NCBI GenBank assembly: GCA_031271865.1
Contig: JAISUW010000003.1
Span: 1 to 58,398, forward strand
Source: Oscillospiraceae bacterium
GTDB lineage: Bacteria > Bacillota > Clostridia > Oscillospirales > Acutalibacteraceae
DNA: 58,398 bases
Direction of reading: 5' to 3'
Position numbers and translations under genes: made by a program. The notes under the pieces are model-generated. The model did not search any database and had not been told where the DNA came from. It saw only the letters and a list, made by a program, of their open reading frames with translations. Numbering within the stretch: position 1 is the first letter of the stretch; the number at the start of each line of letters is the position of its first letter. Shown here piece after piece: positions 1-16,054 of this stretch.

Positions 1-8
1 ACAACTAC

Positions 9-41
9 CCCGCCCGGTGCTTATCCCTTGCACCGGGCGGG
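9..41. repeat. 12-bp perfect inverted repeat (hairpin)
   Basis: Arms at 9-20 and 30-41 are exact reverse complements (CCCGCCCGGTGC / GCACCGGGCGGG) with a 9-nt loop. No clear T-tract follows on either strand, so I do not call it an intrinsic terminator with confidence; it may be the end of a gene outside the window. It lies upstream of the promoter at 114-142. Confidence 0.6.
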
Positions 42-113
42 CGGCGGTTCGCGACCCGCCTCATGGCTTCGCAAAGCCACTCTGAAAACATACGCTTTCT
101 TCCCACAACCACC

Positions 114-142
114 TTGACAAAATACCGCTTTAGAGGTATAAT
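114..142 (+). promoter_or_regulatory. Perfect-consensus sigma-70/sigma-A promoter
   Basis: TTGACA at 114-119 and TATAAT at 137-142 with a 17-bp spacer, all matching consensus. Transcription should start near 149. This fixes the start of the following gene at the GTG at 174, because an upstream in-frame ATG at 63 lies before the promoter. Confidence 0.85.
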
Positions 143-173
143 AATCCATACTTCTTTTCGCGGGGTGTGTTTC

Positions 174-572
174 GTGGGTAAAAGTCTTAGCTTGACCAGA
201 GCTACCGAACTCTCTATGCTGCTCAGCCGGCTCTTCTTGGAAGCCGGTGAAAAAGACTGTGATCTCGTCTTCGCTGCGGAAGCCGTCGAACAAGCACTTG
301 CCGCCCAGGTTTGGCTCATCCGTGCACAGGTCGCTTGCAACGGTCATGCCGCGTTCGCCGATGCTTTTAAGAAATGTGAAAAATCAATCGATGCTTGCGG
401 TGAAAAACTCAATTCCTTGCAGTCCCATCCCGTCTTCGGCGGTCAAAACTACTTGGCCGCTAAACAAGCTTGGCAACACGTCAAGTCTATCCTCGTTAAA
501 AGTAACCGTACTATCGCCCAGACTGCTGAACAGTTAAGGCGTGAAGCTGAGGAACGGGGGGAGCTTGGGTGA
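174..572 (+). CDS. Hypothetical helical protein (132 aa)
   Basis: I do not recognise this protein. It is mostly helix-forming, with two Cys in the middle (in CEKSIDAC) and one earlier, a basic patch (KSILVKSNR) and a charged C-terminus (RREAEERGELG). There is no signal peptide or membrane segment. I chose GTG 174 because the consensus promoter gives a transcript starting near 149 and a GGGG element at 162-165 can serve as ribosome binding site; the ATG at 216 is the alternative. The end of the gene runs directly into a pentanucleotide repeat, and its last codons already resemble it. It is convergent with the TtcA-like gene. The perfect promoter suggests strong expression, but the function is unknown. 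Confidence 0.6.
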   Translation: MGKSLSLTRATELSMLLSRLFLEAGEKDCDLVFAAEAVEQALAAQVWLIRAQVACNGHAAFADAFKKCEKSIDACGEKLNSLQSHPVFGGQNYLAAKQAWQHVKSILVKSNRTIAQTAEQLRREAEERGELG

Positions 573-690
573 GCTTGGCTTGGCTTGGCTTAGCTGAGCT
601 TAGCTTGGCTTGGCTAAGCTGAGCTAAGCTGAGCTTGGCTTAGCTGAGCTTAGCTTAGCTTAGCTGAGCTTAGCTGAGCTGAGCAGCTGA
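571..690. repeat. Pentanucleotide repeat tract (about 24 units)
   Basis: The tract is an uninterrupted run of 5-nt units, GCTTG, GCTTA, GCTGA and GCTAA, in mixed order, ending at GCAGCTGA near 690. It fills most of the gap between two convergent genes. The units contain the self-complementary AGCT, so the tract can fold on either strand and might act as a crude bidirectional terminator (inference). The same kind of 5-mer tract occurs twice inside polA (29021-29080 and 29232-29302). Confidence 0.9.
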
Positions 691-715
691 ACATACGCAC
701 CAAAGCAAAACTGCC

Positions 716-1594
716 TCAGCTATCATCCAACCCACCCCCAAACCGCTCCAAGAACGAGTGCGCTGTCCCGTCTTGGGTCCAGCCCAAGGCTGTATCGAGT
801 TTGACGTTCTCCATGGCGCGGAAGACAGACATCTCCACATTGGGGTTGTATTGCTTCATATAGCGCAGGAGGCGCTTCACCTCTGCGCGTTTGGAGCCTT
901 CGCCCGTGAAGACTTCGCTCTCTGCGGGCTTGTCTGCCGCGGGTTCTTCTGCATTGCACTCCACGCAGGCCTCGGTGAAAGGACAGCCGCAGTTAATGAA
1001 CGCCAGACCGTGATAGGCTTGCCACGCCTTGATGCTGTCCTCATGCACCAAGTACAGCGGGCGTATCAGTTCCATCCTGGGGAAGTTTGCGGATTTCAGC
1101 CGCGGCGGCATGGTCTGCACCTGGCCGCCGTAGAGGATGGATATGAGCGTCGTCTCCACTGCATCAGAGAAGTGATGCGCCAAGGCGATCTTATTGCACC
1201 CGCGCGCGGCGGCGGCTTTGTAGAGGTTCCCGCGCCGCATCCGTGCGCAGAGATAGCACGGCGAGCCGCCGGCTTTCTGCACCACATCAAATATGGGGCA
1301 GTTGAATATCTCCAATGGTAAATCAAGAAGGACGGCGTTGCTCTCTACTTTGGAACGCTTTTCCTGCGGGTAGCCGGGATCCATCGTGAGGTATACTGCC
1401 TCAAACGGTACATCGGAATAGCGTTGGAGCATCTGCATGAGCTTTGCCAGCAGGAACGAGTCTTTCCCGCCGGAAACGCACACGGCAATGCGGTCGCCCT
1501 CCTGTATCAGTTTGTATTGCTTGCAGGCTTTGGTGAACGGCCCCCAAATGCGCTCGCGGTAGGTCTTTTGCAAGCTCTGCTCTATTGAGAACAT
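716..1594 (-). CDS. ttcA: TtcA-like PP-loop tRNA-modifying ATPase
   Basis: The protein has an N-type ATP pyrophosphatase loop, SGGKDS at residues 41-46, followed by a CxxC motif (CYLC, about 113-116) and a later Cys-rich stretch (NCGCPFTEACVEC). These are the hallmarks of the TtcA/TtuA family, whose members thiolate tRNA, in TtcA at cytidine 32, using an Fe-S cluster held by three Cys. The length of 292 aa fits. I prefer ATG 1594, which has AAGGGG 8-9 nt upstream; an in-frame GTG lies three codons earlier. The gene follows rpoC on the same strand, separated by a hairpin. The exact tRNA position modified cannot be told from sequence, and many Clostridia carry several paralogues of this family. 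Confidence 0.8.
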   Translation of the reverse strand: MFSIEQSLQKTYRERIWGPFTKACKQYKLIQEGDRIAVCVSGGKDSFLLAKLMQMLQRYSDVPFEAVYLTMDPGYPQEKRSKVESNAVLLDLPLEIFNCPIFDVVQKAGGSPCYLCARMRRGNLYKAAAARGCNKIALAHHFSDAVETTLISILYGGQVQTMPPRLKSANFPRMELIRPLYLVHEDSIKAWQAYHGLAFINCGCPFTEACVECNAEEPAADKPAESEVFTGEGSKRAEVKRLLRYMKQYNPNVEMSVFRAMENVKLDTALGWTQDGTAHSFLERFGGGLDDS

Positions 1595-1612
1595 ATTTCC
1601 CACCCCTTAGAG

Positions 1613-1644
1613 AGGCAGGGGCGTGACGCATCACACCCCTGCCT
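1613..1644 (-). terminator. Hairpin between rpoC and the TtcA-like gene
   Basis: The stem AGGCAGGGG (1613-1621) pairs with CCCCTGCCT (1636-1644) and is extended inward by GTGA/TCAC with one mismatch. The U-tract is poor on the minus strand, so this is a weak or partial terminator, or a processing hairpin, after rpoC. Confidence 0.55.
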
Positions 1645-1658
1645 TTGGTTATTGTCTG

Positions 1659-5240
<3,582 letters not shown>

Positions 5241-5296
5241 GCTCCGTAACTCCGTTTCATAAATAAGATGGTGGGGAACTCGTCAGCGCATACGGC

Positions 5297-9223
<3,927 letters not shown>

Positions 9224-9599
9224 GGAACCCTCTCCTTACTCCGGGACGCATACGGCAGCGTACCCGACGGTATGTGTTACGACTTTCGATTGCTTATGTT
9301 TGGCTTGTACGATACGATGGGGGGAACGGTAGGGCGTATAAGAACGGCTATCTGGCAAATACAGGAAAACGCAGGGTTTTCCCCTCAAAAACCCAAACCG
9401 GAAGCGAGTCCTCCGATTTAGGTATGAGCCACTATGAAACTGTCACAGCATTTGTCATTCATTCTCCGTAGAAACAAAGATGTACGTACGGCAGCAGGCC
9501 GATTAAAATAATGCACGGAGGGCAATAACCCCCCTACCCCCAAAAAGCCGGAAACCATGTTCAGGGGCGCACAAACCAATCCAATCTATTATCATGGAT
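9224..9599 (-). other. rpoBC 5' leader, about 376 nt, no gene
   Basis: The stretch between the predicted transcription start (~9599) and rpoB carries no convincing gene and no riboswitch I recognise. A very short ORF starting at 9458 (8 codons) has a GGAG 5 nt before it, which is weak evidence. The T-rich and G-rich runs near 9530-9560 could fold. The rest of the gap up to aroF (9635-9787) holds only the aroF terminator. Confidence 0.5.
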
Positions 9600-9605
9600 T
9601 TTTAT

Positions 9606-9634
9606 AGTATACCATACTCGAAGCAGTTTGTCAA
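9606..9634 (-). promoter_or_regulatory. rpoBC promoter
   Basis: On the minus strand TTGACA (9634-9629), a 17-bp spacer and TATACT (9611-9606) form a near-perfect sigma-A promoter. An A-rich stretch just upstream (AAAAAAAAGC) looks like an UP element. Start is predicted near 9599. Confidence 0.85.
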
Positions 9635-9689
9635 GCTTTTTTTTATTATTTTTGCCGTTTGTTTTGAAATATTTGTAAAACTTATATGA

Positions 9690-9720
9690 ACAAGAAGAAA
9701 AGAGCGGCAGACTGCCGCCC
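9690..9720 (-). terminator. Intrinsic terminator after aroF
   Basis: The minus-strand stem GCGGC/GCCGC around AGTCT is followed by CTCTTTTCTTCTTG. It lies between aroF and the rpoBC promoter and so insulates the two units. Confidence 0.7.
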
Positions 9721-9787
9721 TTTGTCAGCGAACCCCGGTGCCGGGATAGCGTGAGGCCTTTCCTTTATTATAGCAGAGGGATTTTTG

Positions 9788-10789
9788 TTAAGCCAAAGCA
9801 GAGCGGAGCTTTGCCACGCCCTGCATGACCTCTTCGAATTTGGCGGGGGTCAGGCACTGCGGACCGTCAGACATCGCTTTGGCGGGGTTTGGGTGCACCT
9901 CTATCATCAGACCGTCCGCGCCGCCTGCCACGGCGGCATAGGCCATGGGTTTGACATAGCGCGCAACGCCGGTCGCGTGGGAAGGGTCGATAATAATCGG
10001 CAGGTGGGACTTCTCCCGCAAAACGGGGATGGCGGAGAGATCCAGCGTATTGCGGGTGGCGGTCTCAAACGTGCGGATACCGCGCTCGCAGAGGACAACG
10101 TTCTCATTGCCGCCGGCCATGATGTACTCGGCGCTCATCAGCCATTCTTGGATGGTGGAGGATAAGCCGCGCTTGAGGAGAATGGGCTTGTCAGTGTGAC
10201 CGAGGACTTTCAGCAACTCGAAATTCTGCATATTGCGTGCGCCGACTTGGAGCATATCCACATCACGGAAGGCATCCAGATGTGCGGCATCCATGATTTC
10301 CGTCACGATGGGCAACCCGGTGGCTTCCCTGGCTTTGAGGAGCAGGTCAATCCCCTCCTCCCGCATCCCCTGGTAGGCATAGGGGGAAGTGCGCGGTTTG
10401 AACGCGCCGCCGCGCAGGAGATTCGCGCCGGCAGCTTTCACCTGCTTGGCAACTTCCACAATCTGGTCTTCGCATTCGATGGAGCAGGGACCTGCCATCA
10501 CGGCGAAGTGGCCGCCGCCGATTTTGACGCCGGAGACATCTATGATGCTGTCGTCCGGGTGGAACTTGCGGTTGGCTTTCTTGTAGGGTTCTTGGACGCG
10601 TTTGACGCTCTCCACAATTTCCAGTGCCTCAATGAGGTCACTGTCAATGGAGGCAGTGTCGCCGATGAGACCGAGGACGGTCTGGAAACTGCCGATGTTC
10701 TCTTGGATGGATACGCCTTGGGCGATCAGCCAGCGGCGCAGTTCTCCGTATTGCTGGGCATCTGCATTCTTCTTGAGTACGACAATCAT
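9788..10789 (-). CDS. aroF: 3-deoxy-7-phosphoheptulonate synthase, type I-beta
   Basis: This enzyme condenses phosphoenolpyruvate and erythrose 4-phosphate to DAHP, the first step of the shikimate pathway. The 333-aa protein has an N-terminal ferredoxin-like (ACT-type) domain of ~75 residues, as in the Thermotoga-type I-beta enzymes, then the TIM barrel with AGPCSIE at 99-105, GGAFKPRTSPYAYQG near 127-141 and the late DPSHATG motif. ATG 10789 follows a long leader that encodes an aromatic-rich peptide and an intrinsic terminator, so expression is probably attenuated by aromatic amino acid supply. The N-terminal domain probably adds feedback inhibition (known for the family). Confidence 0.95.
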   Translation of the reverse strand: MIVVLKKNADAQQYGELRRWLIAQGVSIQENIGSFQTVLGLIGDTASIDSDLIEALEIVESVKRVQEPYKKANRKFHPDDSIIDVSGVKIGGGHFAVMAGPCSIECEDQIVEVAKQVKAAGANLLRGGAFKPRTSPYAYQGMREEGIDLLLKAREATGLPIVTEIMDAAHLDAFRDVDMLQVGARNMQNFELLKVLGHTDKPILLKRGLSSTIQEWLMSAEYIMAGGNENVVLCERGIRTFETATRNTLDLSAIPVLREKSHLPIIIDPSHATGVARYVKPMAYAAVAGGADGLMIEVHPNPAKAMSDGPQCLTPAKFEEVMQGVAKLRSALA

Positions 10790-10842
10790 GGGGGGAACCT
10801 CTCTTTCGGTTGGTGATTTATGTATTTTGCCGCACCGCGGTC

Positions 10843-10872
10843 AAAAGGAAAAAGCCGCGGTATTCCGCGGCT
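10843..10872 (-). terminator. aroF leader attenuator (intrinsic terminator)
   Basis: In the leader RNA the stem GCCGCGG (10871-10865) pairs with CCGCGGC (10860-10854) across an AATA loop and is followed at once by TTTTTCCTTTT. It lies between the leader peptide and aroF, where it can stop transcription before the structural gene. CCGCG at the leader stop codon (about 10906-10902) can pair with CGCGG of the terminator's 5' arm, a possible antiterminator. Confidence 0.8.
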
Positions 10873-10906
10873 GTCATATAAGGCTGTTTCCCAAAGGTGT
10901 GCGCGG

Positions 10907-10978
10907 TCACACTTTTGAAGCCTTGCGAAACCAAGCAAAGCTAAAAAAGTAAAAGAACGCGGCGTTTTGGTTGGGCAT
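10907..10978 (-). CDS. aroF leader peptide (Phe/Tyr/Trp-rich, 23 aa)
   Basis: The ORF starts at ATG 10978, 5 nt after AAAGGAG, and stops with TGA at 10909-10907. It encodes a 23-residue peptide whose core reads FFYFFSFAWF: six Phe, one Tyr and one Trp within ten codons. It begins a short distance after a consensus promoter and is followed by an overlapping hairpin and then a terminator, before aroF. That is the layout of ribosome-mediated attenuation as in E. coli pheL-pheA: when charged Phe/Tyr/Trp tRNAs are scarce the ribosome stalls and an antiterminator forms. The peptide itself probably has no other function. The gene is too short for normal ORF callers. Confidence 0.85.
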   Translation of the reverse strand: MPNQNAAFFYFFSFAWFRKASKV

Positions 10979-11021
10979 GGGGTACTCCTTTGGGCAGGGT
11001 CACTATGTGTGGATTGCATTT

Positions 11022-11050
11022 ATTATAGCATAGAATCCCGCATTTGTCAA
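11022..11050 (-). promoter_or_regulatory. aroF promoter, perfect consensus
   Basis: On the minus strand TTGACA (11050-11045), 17 bp, then TATAAT (11027-11022). The start near 11015 gives a leader of ~225 nt before aroF that holds the leader peptide and attenuator. It shares the upstream AAAAAAAGC run with the rpoBC promoter. Confidence 0.88.
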
Positions 11051-11062
11051 GCTTTTTTTGCT

Positions 11063-11515
11063 TTATCCGTCCGTTTGCGATGCATTCTCCCCTACGCCCA
11101 AAGCAGAGAACACCACCGGCCACTCCTCTTTGGTAAGGACGTTGCCGTCCGGGTCGGTGACGGTAATGTAGACTGGGTTTAGGTCAGCGTCTTCATAGTA
11201 ATAGAAAGTATAGTCCAGCACGGAAAACGACTGCACATCCGGGTCGGTGATGGCTTTGAGACTGTCGGGCTGCCAGTCGGCCCGCAGAGGCAAGGCGGCG
11301 CCTGTGGCTTCCGTCGCGCCGGTCGGCGCCGGCGGCGGCGGGCTCCAACCGCCCCACGGATAGCCGCCGTAGGGGAATCCCCAATAACCGCCGCGCCATG
11401 GGTAGCCTCCCCTGCCCCAACCGGCGGCGGCCGCCAGCATCCCCATCATATTGTTGTTATTTGAATTGCTGTTCGAATTGCTGTTATTGTTATTGTTGAT
11501 GACAACGGCACCCAT
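11063..11515 (-). CDS. Asn-rich, Gly/Tyr/Trp-rich hypothetical protein
   Basis: The 150-aa protein is not recognised. After MGAVVI it has a run of Asn and Ser (about residues 7-22), then a short hydrophobic segment (MMGMLAAAAGW), a Gly/Tyr/Trp/Pro repeat region (GGYPWRGGYWGFPYGG, about 36-58), a Pro/Ala linker and a 75-residue folded-looking C-terminal part ending in DPDGNVLTKEEWPVVFSALG. ATG 11515 has AGGAGG 7 nt upstream, so it is probably translated. No signal peptide is obvious. The low-complexity N-terminus resembles disordered or adhesive segments, but I can assign no function. It lies downstream of the pyruvyl transferase-like gene on the same strand (78-nt gap), possibly co-transcribed. 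Confidence 0.7.
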   Translation of the reverse strand: MGAVVINNNNNSNSNSNSNNNNMMGMLAAAAGWGRGGYPWRGGYWGFPYGGYPWGGWSPPPPAPTGATEATGAALPLRADWQPDSLKAITDPDVQSFSVLDYTFYYYEDADLNPVYITVTDPDGNVLTKEEWPVVFSALGVGENASQTDG

Positions 11516-11592
11516 GGCAAAACCTCCTGTGTGTTGCCGGAGATATACGAAAACGCCGGCGGCAGACGCGTGAACGGTTCTTTCATACAGTA

Positions 11593-12408
11593 TTACAGGA
11601 AGCGCGGGAAGGCTTCCAGCAACTGCTGTTTGATGTAGTCCACATCATCAAAGTTTGTATGGCAGCGGTTTTCTATGCTCGCTCTGTCTTTAATTTCCGC
11701 GGTGCGCCAGGCGCGGTATTCCCCCTTGCCGTAGGCTCCGTAGTAGTCCAGGAACTTGAAGAGGCTCTCCTTTGACTGCGCCTCGGGGCGCAGCTGCACA
11801 TTGGGGATGTGCAGCGCATCGGCGGCGACAAGCGGGTGAAGGCAGGCACTGGCAATGGTCTTGCAGTGGGAGATGGCTTCCAGAACCTCAGCCGCAGGTT
11901 GGGTCACGTCTATGAATGCCGCCCCCGTGCGGTATTGCAAATCCTTGTATTCCCTGCCTTTCAGCTGATCCGGACGCCCGCAAAGGCCAATGTCCGTGTC
12001 GCGCACCGGGTCGCTCTCCAAAAGCTCTGAGCAGAGCAGACCGCCATCCCCCAGCGGAACGGGCAGCGCATACCCCAAAAGCTGCTCCATGTAGTGCTTT
12101 GTCCTGGGTCCCCGCAGCGCGTGGACAATTGGGCGTCGCAACGGCACGGCAAGCACTTTCGGTTCTTCCAAAAATCCCGTTGTCCAGATGTGGATGGGGT
12201 CGCTGCTGCGCGGCTGTTCCTCCATGCGCACCCCGCACCAGTTGCCGGGGAAGATGGTCGCCAAAACGCTCCCGATGCCTAAAATGGAAGCTTCACCGGG
12301 GGCGGCTTGCCGCACATCGGTGCCGAACACTTTCTCCAAAATGGGGACATTCAGGGCATCACCGAAATTCGGGTAGCCGTCAAAATAGTATGCGGAAACA
12401 GGCAGCAC
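11593..12408 (-). CDS. Polysaccharide pyruvyl transferase family protein
   Basis: The family (CsaB/WcaK-like) transfers pyruvate from PEP to sugars of surface polymers. Features seen are the N-terminal NFGDALN motif (about residue 15), LGIGSVL, the central RGPRTKHYMEQL...LGDGGLL block typical of the second Rossmann half, and the late SACLHPLVAADALHIP motif (equivalent to SSLHG.I.A.A...P). I chose GTG 12408, which has GGGGGA 7 nt upstream; the longer ORF to 12540 would add an unrelated Cys-rich extension. A TATAAT at 12522-12517 on the minus strand may be its -10. The 271-aa length is slightly short for the family. The acceptor sugar cannot be predicted. Confidence 0.8.
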   Translation of the reverse strand: MLPVSAYYFDGYPNFGDALNVPILEKVFGTDVRQAAPGEASILGIGSVLATIFPGNWCGVRMEEQPRSSDPIHIWTTGFLEEPKVLAVPLRRPIVHALRGPRTKHYMEQLLGYALPVPLGDGGLLCSELLESDPVRDTDIGLCGRPDQLKGREYKDLQYRTGAAFIDVTQPAAEVLEAISHCKTIASACLHPLVAADALHIPNVQLRPEAQSKESLFKFLDYYGAYGKGEYRAWRTAEIKDRASIENRCHTNFDDVDYIKQQLLEAFPRFL

Positions 12409-12516
12409 AGGGCTTCCCCCTTTGTATGTACATTCCAAGCGGCACAACGCGCACACAAGGCACGAAGACACTTGCCGCCTGTACCATCGTATGCAAAACA
12501 GCGGGGAGATGTGCTT

Positions 12517-12556
12517 ATTATAAAGGAAAGGGGCGCGCAAAACGCGCCGCCCCTTG
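12517..12556 (-). terminator. Terminator after guaB
   Basis: The GC-rich hairpin pairs GGGGC (12530-12534) with GCCCC (12549-12553), with an inner GCG/CGC pairing and a small bulge, followed on the minus strand by TTTCCTTTAT. It separates guaB from the pyruvyl transferase-like gene. Confidence 0.65.
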
Positions 12557-12567
12557 CGATAAAAGCT

Positions 12568-14166
<1,599 letters not shown>

Positions 14167-14271
14167 TTACAATTTGCAAATATCCCGGCAACATTCTTTA
14201 TATAGCAACAATTCGTTGCCCGTAAAAGCAGGCTGGCGCGGCTCTTTGTGAAAATTTTCTCAAATCAGGGC

Positions 14272-14300
14272 TTGACATCTTCCGCGGATGGTGGTAAAAT
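14272..14300 (+). promoter_or_regulatory. dcw cluster (mraZ) promoter
   Basis: TTGACA (14272-14277), 17 bp, TAAAAT (14295-14300) preceded by TGG. It starts the plus-strand division cluster near 14307, leaving a ~140-nt leader before mraZ. The region between it and the guaB promoter (14133-14271) holds nothing else I can name. Confidence 0.8.
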
Positions 14301-14311
14301 AATAATCCCGG

Positions 14312-14326
14312 TGGGGAATCGTGGGT
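14312..14326 (+). promoter_or_regulatory. Candidate MraZ operator (two TGGGN boxes)
   Basis: TGGGG (14312-14316) and TGGGT (14322-14326) are separated by 5 nt, the spacing known for MraZ boxes in other bacteria, and lie just after the predicted transcription start. A third box in register is not present, so the site is only a candidate for autoregulation by MraZ. Confidence 0.4.
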
Positions 14327-14447
14327 AACACCCCTCTGTTTATAACCTTGTGGAGAGTGTGGATAACCCCTCAGTGGGGAACGCAACCAAAAACCGGCCG
14401 AAACACGTCGTTACGCACCGGACAGCACCCGGAAAGGAGGCAAGGAG

Positions 14448-14939
14448 ATGGCTTTCAACGAAGGCTTTGAAGAGAATGCCGTAGACGACAAAAGGCGATT
14501 CACCATCCCCGCGCCGTACCGCCGGGAGTTTGAGGGGCATGACATTATGCTCCGCAAGCCTTTGCCGGGGGAGGAGCAGTGCATACTGCTGATGACCCGC
14601 GAGCAAGGCGATGCGTATAAGAAAAGGGAGTATCAAAAAATCTTTGCACGCGACCAAAGAAAGGCCGCAAAGTTCCTGACACTCTGGAGCGTCATCACCG
14701 ACTGCCCGCAGGTAGACAAAGCCTGGCGGTTCATTATGCGCACCGACATGATGGAGGCCGCCGACCTGGAAGCCTCCGGCCGCGCCGCATTTGTAAGCCA
14801 AGGCACCCAAATCCAAATCTGGCACCCCGCCCGCCTGGCGGAATTTGTGGATGCCACCATGGCGGAACTGGGCAGTCTCGGCGCAGAAGACGATACCGGC
14901 TTCATCTCCTCGGCACCCGATCCGGCTTGGCTGGATTGA
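14448..14939 (+). CDS. mraZ: MraZ, dcw cluster transcriptional regulator
   Basis: MraZ is a DNA-binding protein that represses its own dcw operon. This copy is 163 aa and quite divergent: the first AbrB-like half is DDKRRFTIPAPYRREFEG (consensus DEKGRIxIPAKFRxxL) and the second half contains FVSQGTQIQIWHPARLAEF (consensus IGxxxxIEIWxxxxWxxY). The C-terminus is longer than usual (LGAEDDTGFISSAPDPAWLD). ATG 14448 has AAGGAG a few nt upstream. Position at the head of the cluster, immediately before rsmH, supports the call strongly despite the low similarity. Confidence 0.88.
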   Translation: MAFNEGFEENAVDDKRRFTIPAPYRREFEGHDIMLRKPLPGEEQCILLMTREQGDAYKKREYQKIFARDQRKAAKFLTLWSVITDCPQVDKAWRFIMRTDMMEAADLEASGRAAFVSQGTQIQIWHPARLAEFVDATMAELGSLGAEDDTGFISSAPDPAWLD

Positions 14940-15004
14940 GATATAAAGTTTACTTATCTTCGACAACACAAACCAAAGCAGAATACACAGTAGATGTGGT
15001 AGGA

Positions 15005-15934
15005 ATGATGCCGGAATTTCAACACGCCACCGTGCTTTTGAATGAAACCGTACACGCCCTCAAACCCAAATCCGGCCGCACCTATCTGGACGGCACGGGC
15101 GGCGGCGGCGGGCACACCGATGCCCTGCGGCAGGCAGCCGGTCCCGAGGCACGCATCATCACCTTAGACCGCGACCCCATCGCCGTTGCACACCTGGAAG
15201 ACCGTTTCCGCGCGTCGCCGAATGTGCAGGTCGTGCAAGGCAACTTCTTTGAGGCGAAAGCCATTCTGGAGGAATTCGGAATCTGCGCGCTGGATGGGGT
15301 TCTCCTCGATTTGGGGGTATCAAGCCCGCAGTTCGATACTGCCGCCCGCGGATTTTCATTCCACCGCGACGGACCGCTGGATATGCGCATGAACCCGGAG
15401 CTGGTGAGTGCCGCCGTCTGGGTCAACACCCTCCCTGAGGAGAAGCTCCGCGAAATCATCTGCCGCTACGGCGAGGAACACTACGCCACGCGCATTGCCG
15501 CCGCCATCACGCAGTATAGAGAGAACCAACCCATCGCCACCACACTCGAATTGGCTGAGATTGTCTCCGCCGCCGTCCCCGCCGCCTATCGCCGCGACGG
15601 TCACCCTGCCCGCAAGACCTTTATGGCACTGCGCTACTTCGTAAACGCCGAAATCGACGGCTTGGCACAAGCCCTCACCGACCTGTTTTCCCTCCTCGTC
15701 CCAAAGGCACGGCTCGCCGTGATTGGTTTTAATTCCATGGAAGACGCCGTTATAAAGGATGCCTTCCGCCCCCTCATGGAGGGATGCACCTGCCCCAAGG
15801 AATTCCCTGTCTGCCGTTGCGGCAGGAAACCCGCCGCCCGTTGGGCCGGAAAGCCCATCACCCCGACCAAGGAGGAGATTCAAACGAACCCCCGCGCCCG
15901 CTCCGCCAAACTGCGTGTTGTAGAGAAGCTGTGA
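15005..15934 (+). CDS. rsmH: 16S rRNA (cytosine-1402-N4)-methyltransferase
   Basis: RsmH methylates N4 of C1402 in the ribosomal P site. Visible motifs are the start block FQHATVLLNETV, the SAM-binding DGTGGGGGHT, LDRD, DLGVSSPQFD, the conserved FHRDGPLDMRM, HPARKTFMALRYFVN and the C-terminal KPITPTKEEIQTNPRARSAKLR. The start is uncertain: the open frame reaches back to TTG 14927 inside mraZ, but family alignment places the start close to ATG 15005 or 15008; a clear ribosome binding site is lacking, so translation may be coupled to mraZ. From 15005 the protein is 309 aa. Confidence 0.95.
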   Translation: MMPEFQHATVLLNETVHALKPKSGRTYLDGTGGGGGHTDALRQAAGPEARIITLDRDPIAVAHLEDRFRASPNVQVVQGNFFEAKAILEEFGICALDGVLLDLGVSSPQFDTAARGFSFHRDGPLDMRMNPELVSAAVWVNTLPEEKLREIICRYGEEHYATRIAAAITQYRENQPIATTLELAEIVSAAVPAAYRRDGHPARKTFMALRYFVNAEIDGLAQALTDLFSLLVPKARLAVIGFNSMEDAVIKDAFRPLMEGCTCPKEFPVCRCGRKPAARWAGKPITPTKEEIQTNPRARSAKLRVVEKL

Positions 15935-16054
15935 GCGGCACCCGGATGTATGCAAAGTGTGTGACGGAAGAGAAGAAGAAAGAGAAAGCCCAACCCCGCC
16001 CATTCGCCCGTCAACCCATCGTCAAACAACCTATAAGCTTGGAGGGAAATTGTC

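Noticed and set aside
14358-14366. TGTGGATAA, an exact DnaA box, in the mraZ leader
   Set aside because: A single 9-mer is expected about once by chance in two strands of 58 kb with this composition, and there is no cluster of boxes, AT-rich unwinding region or dnaA/dnaN nearby.
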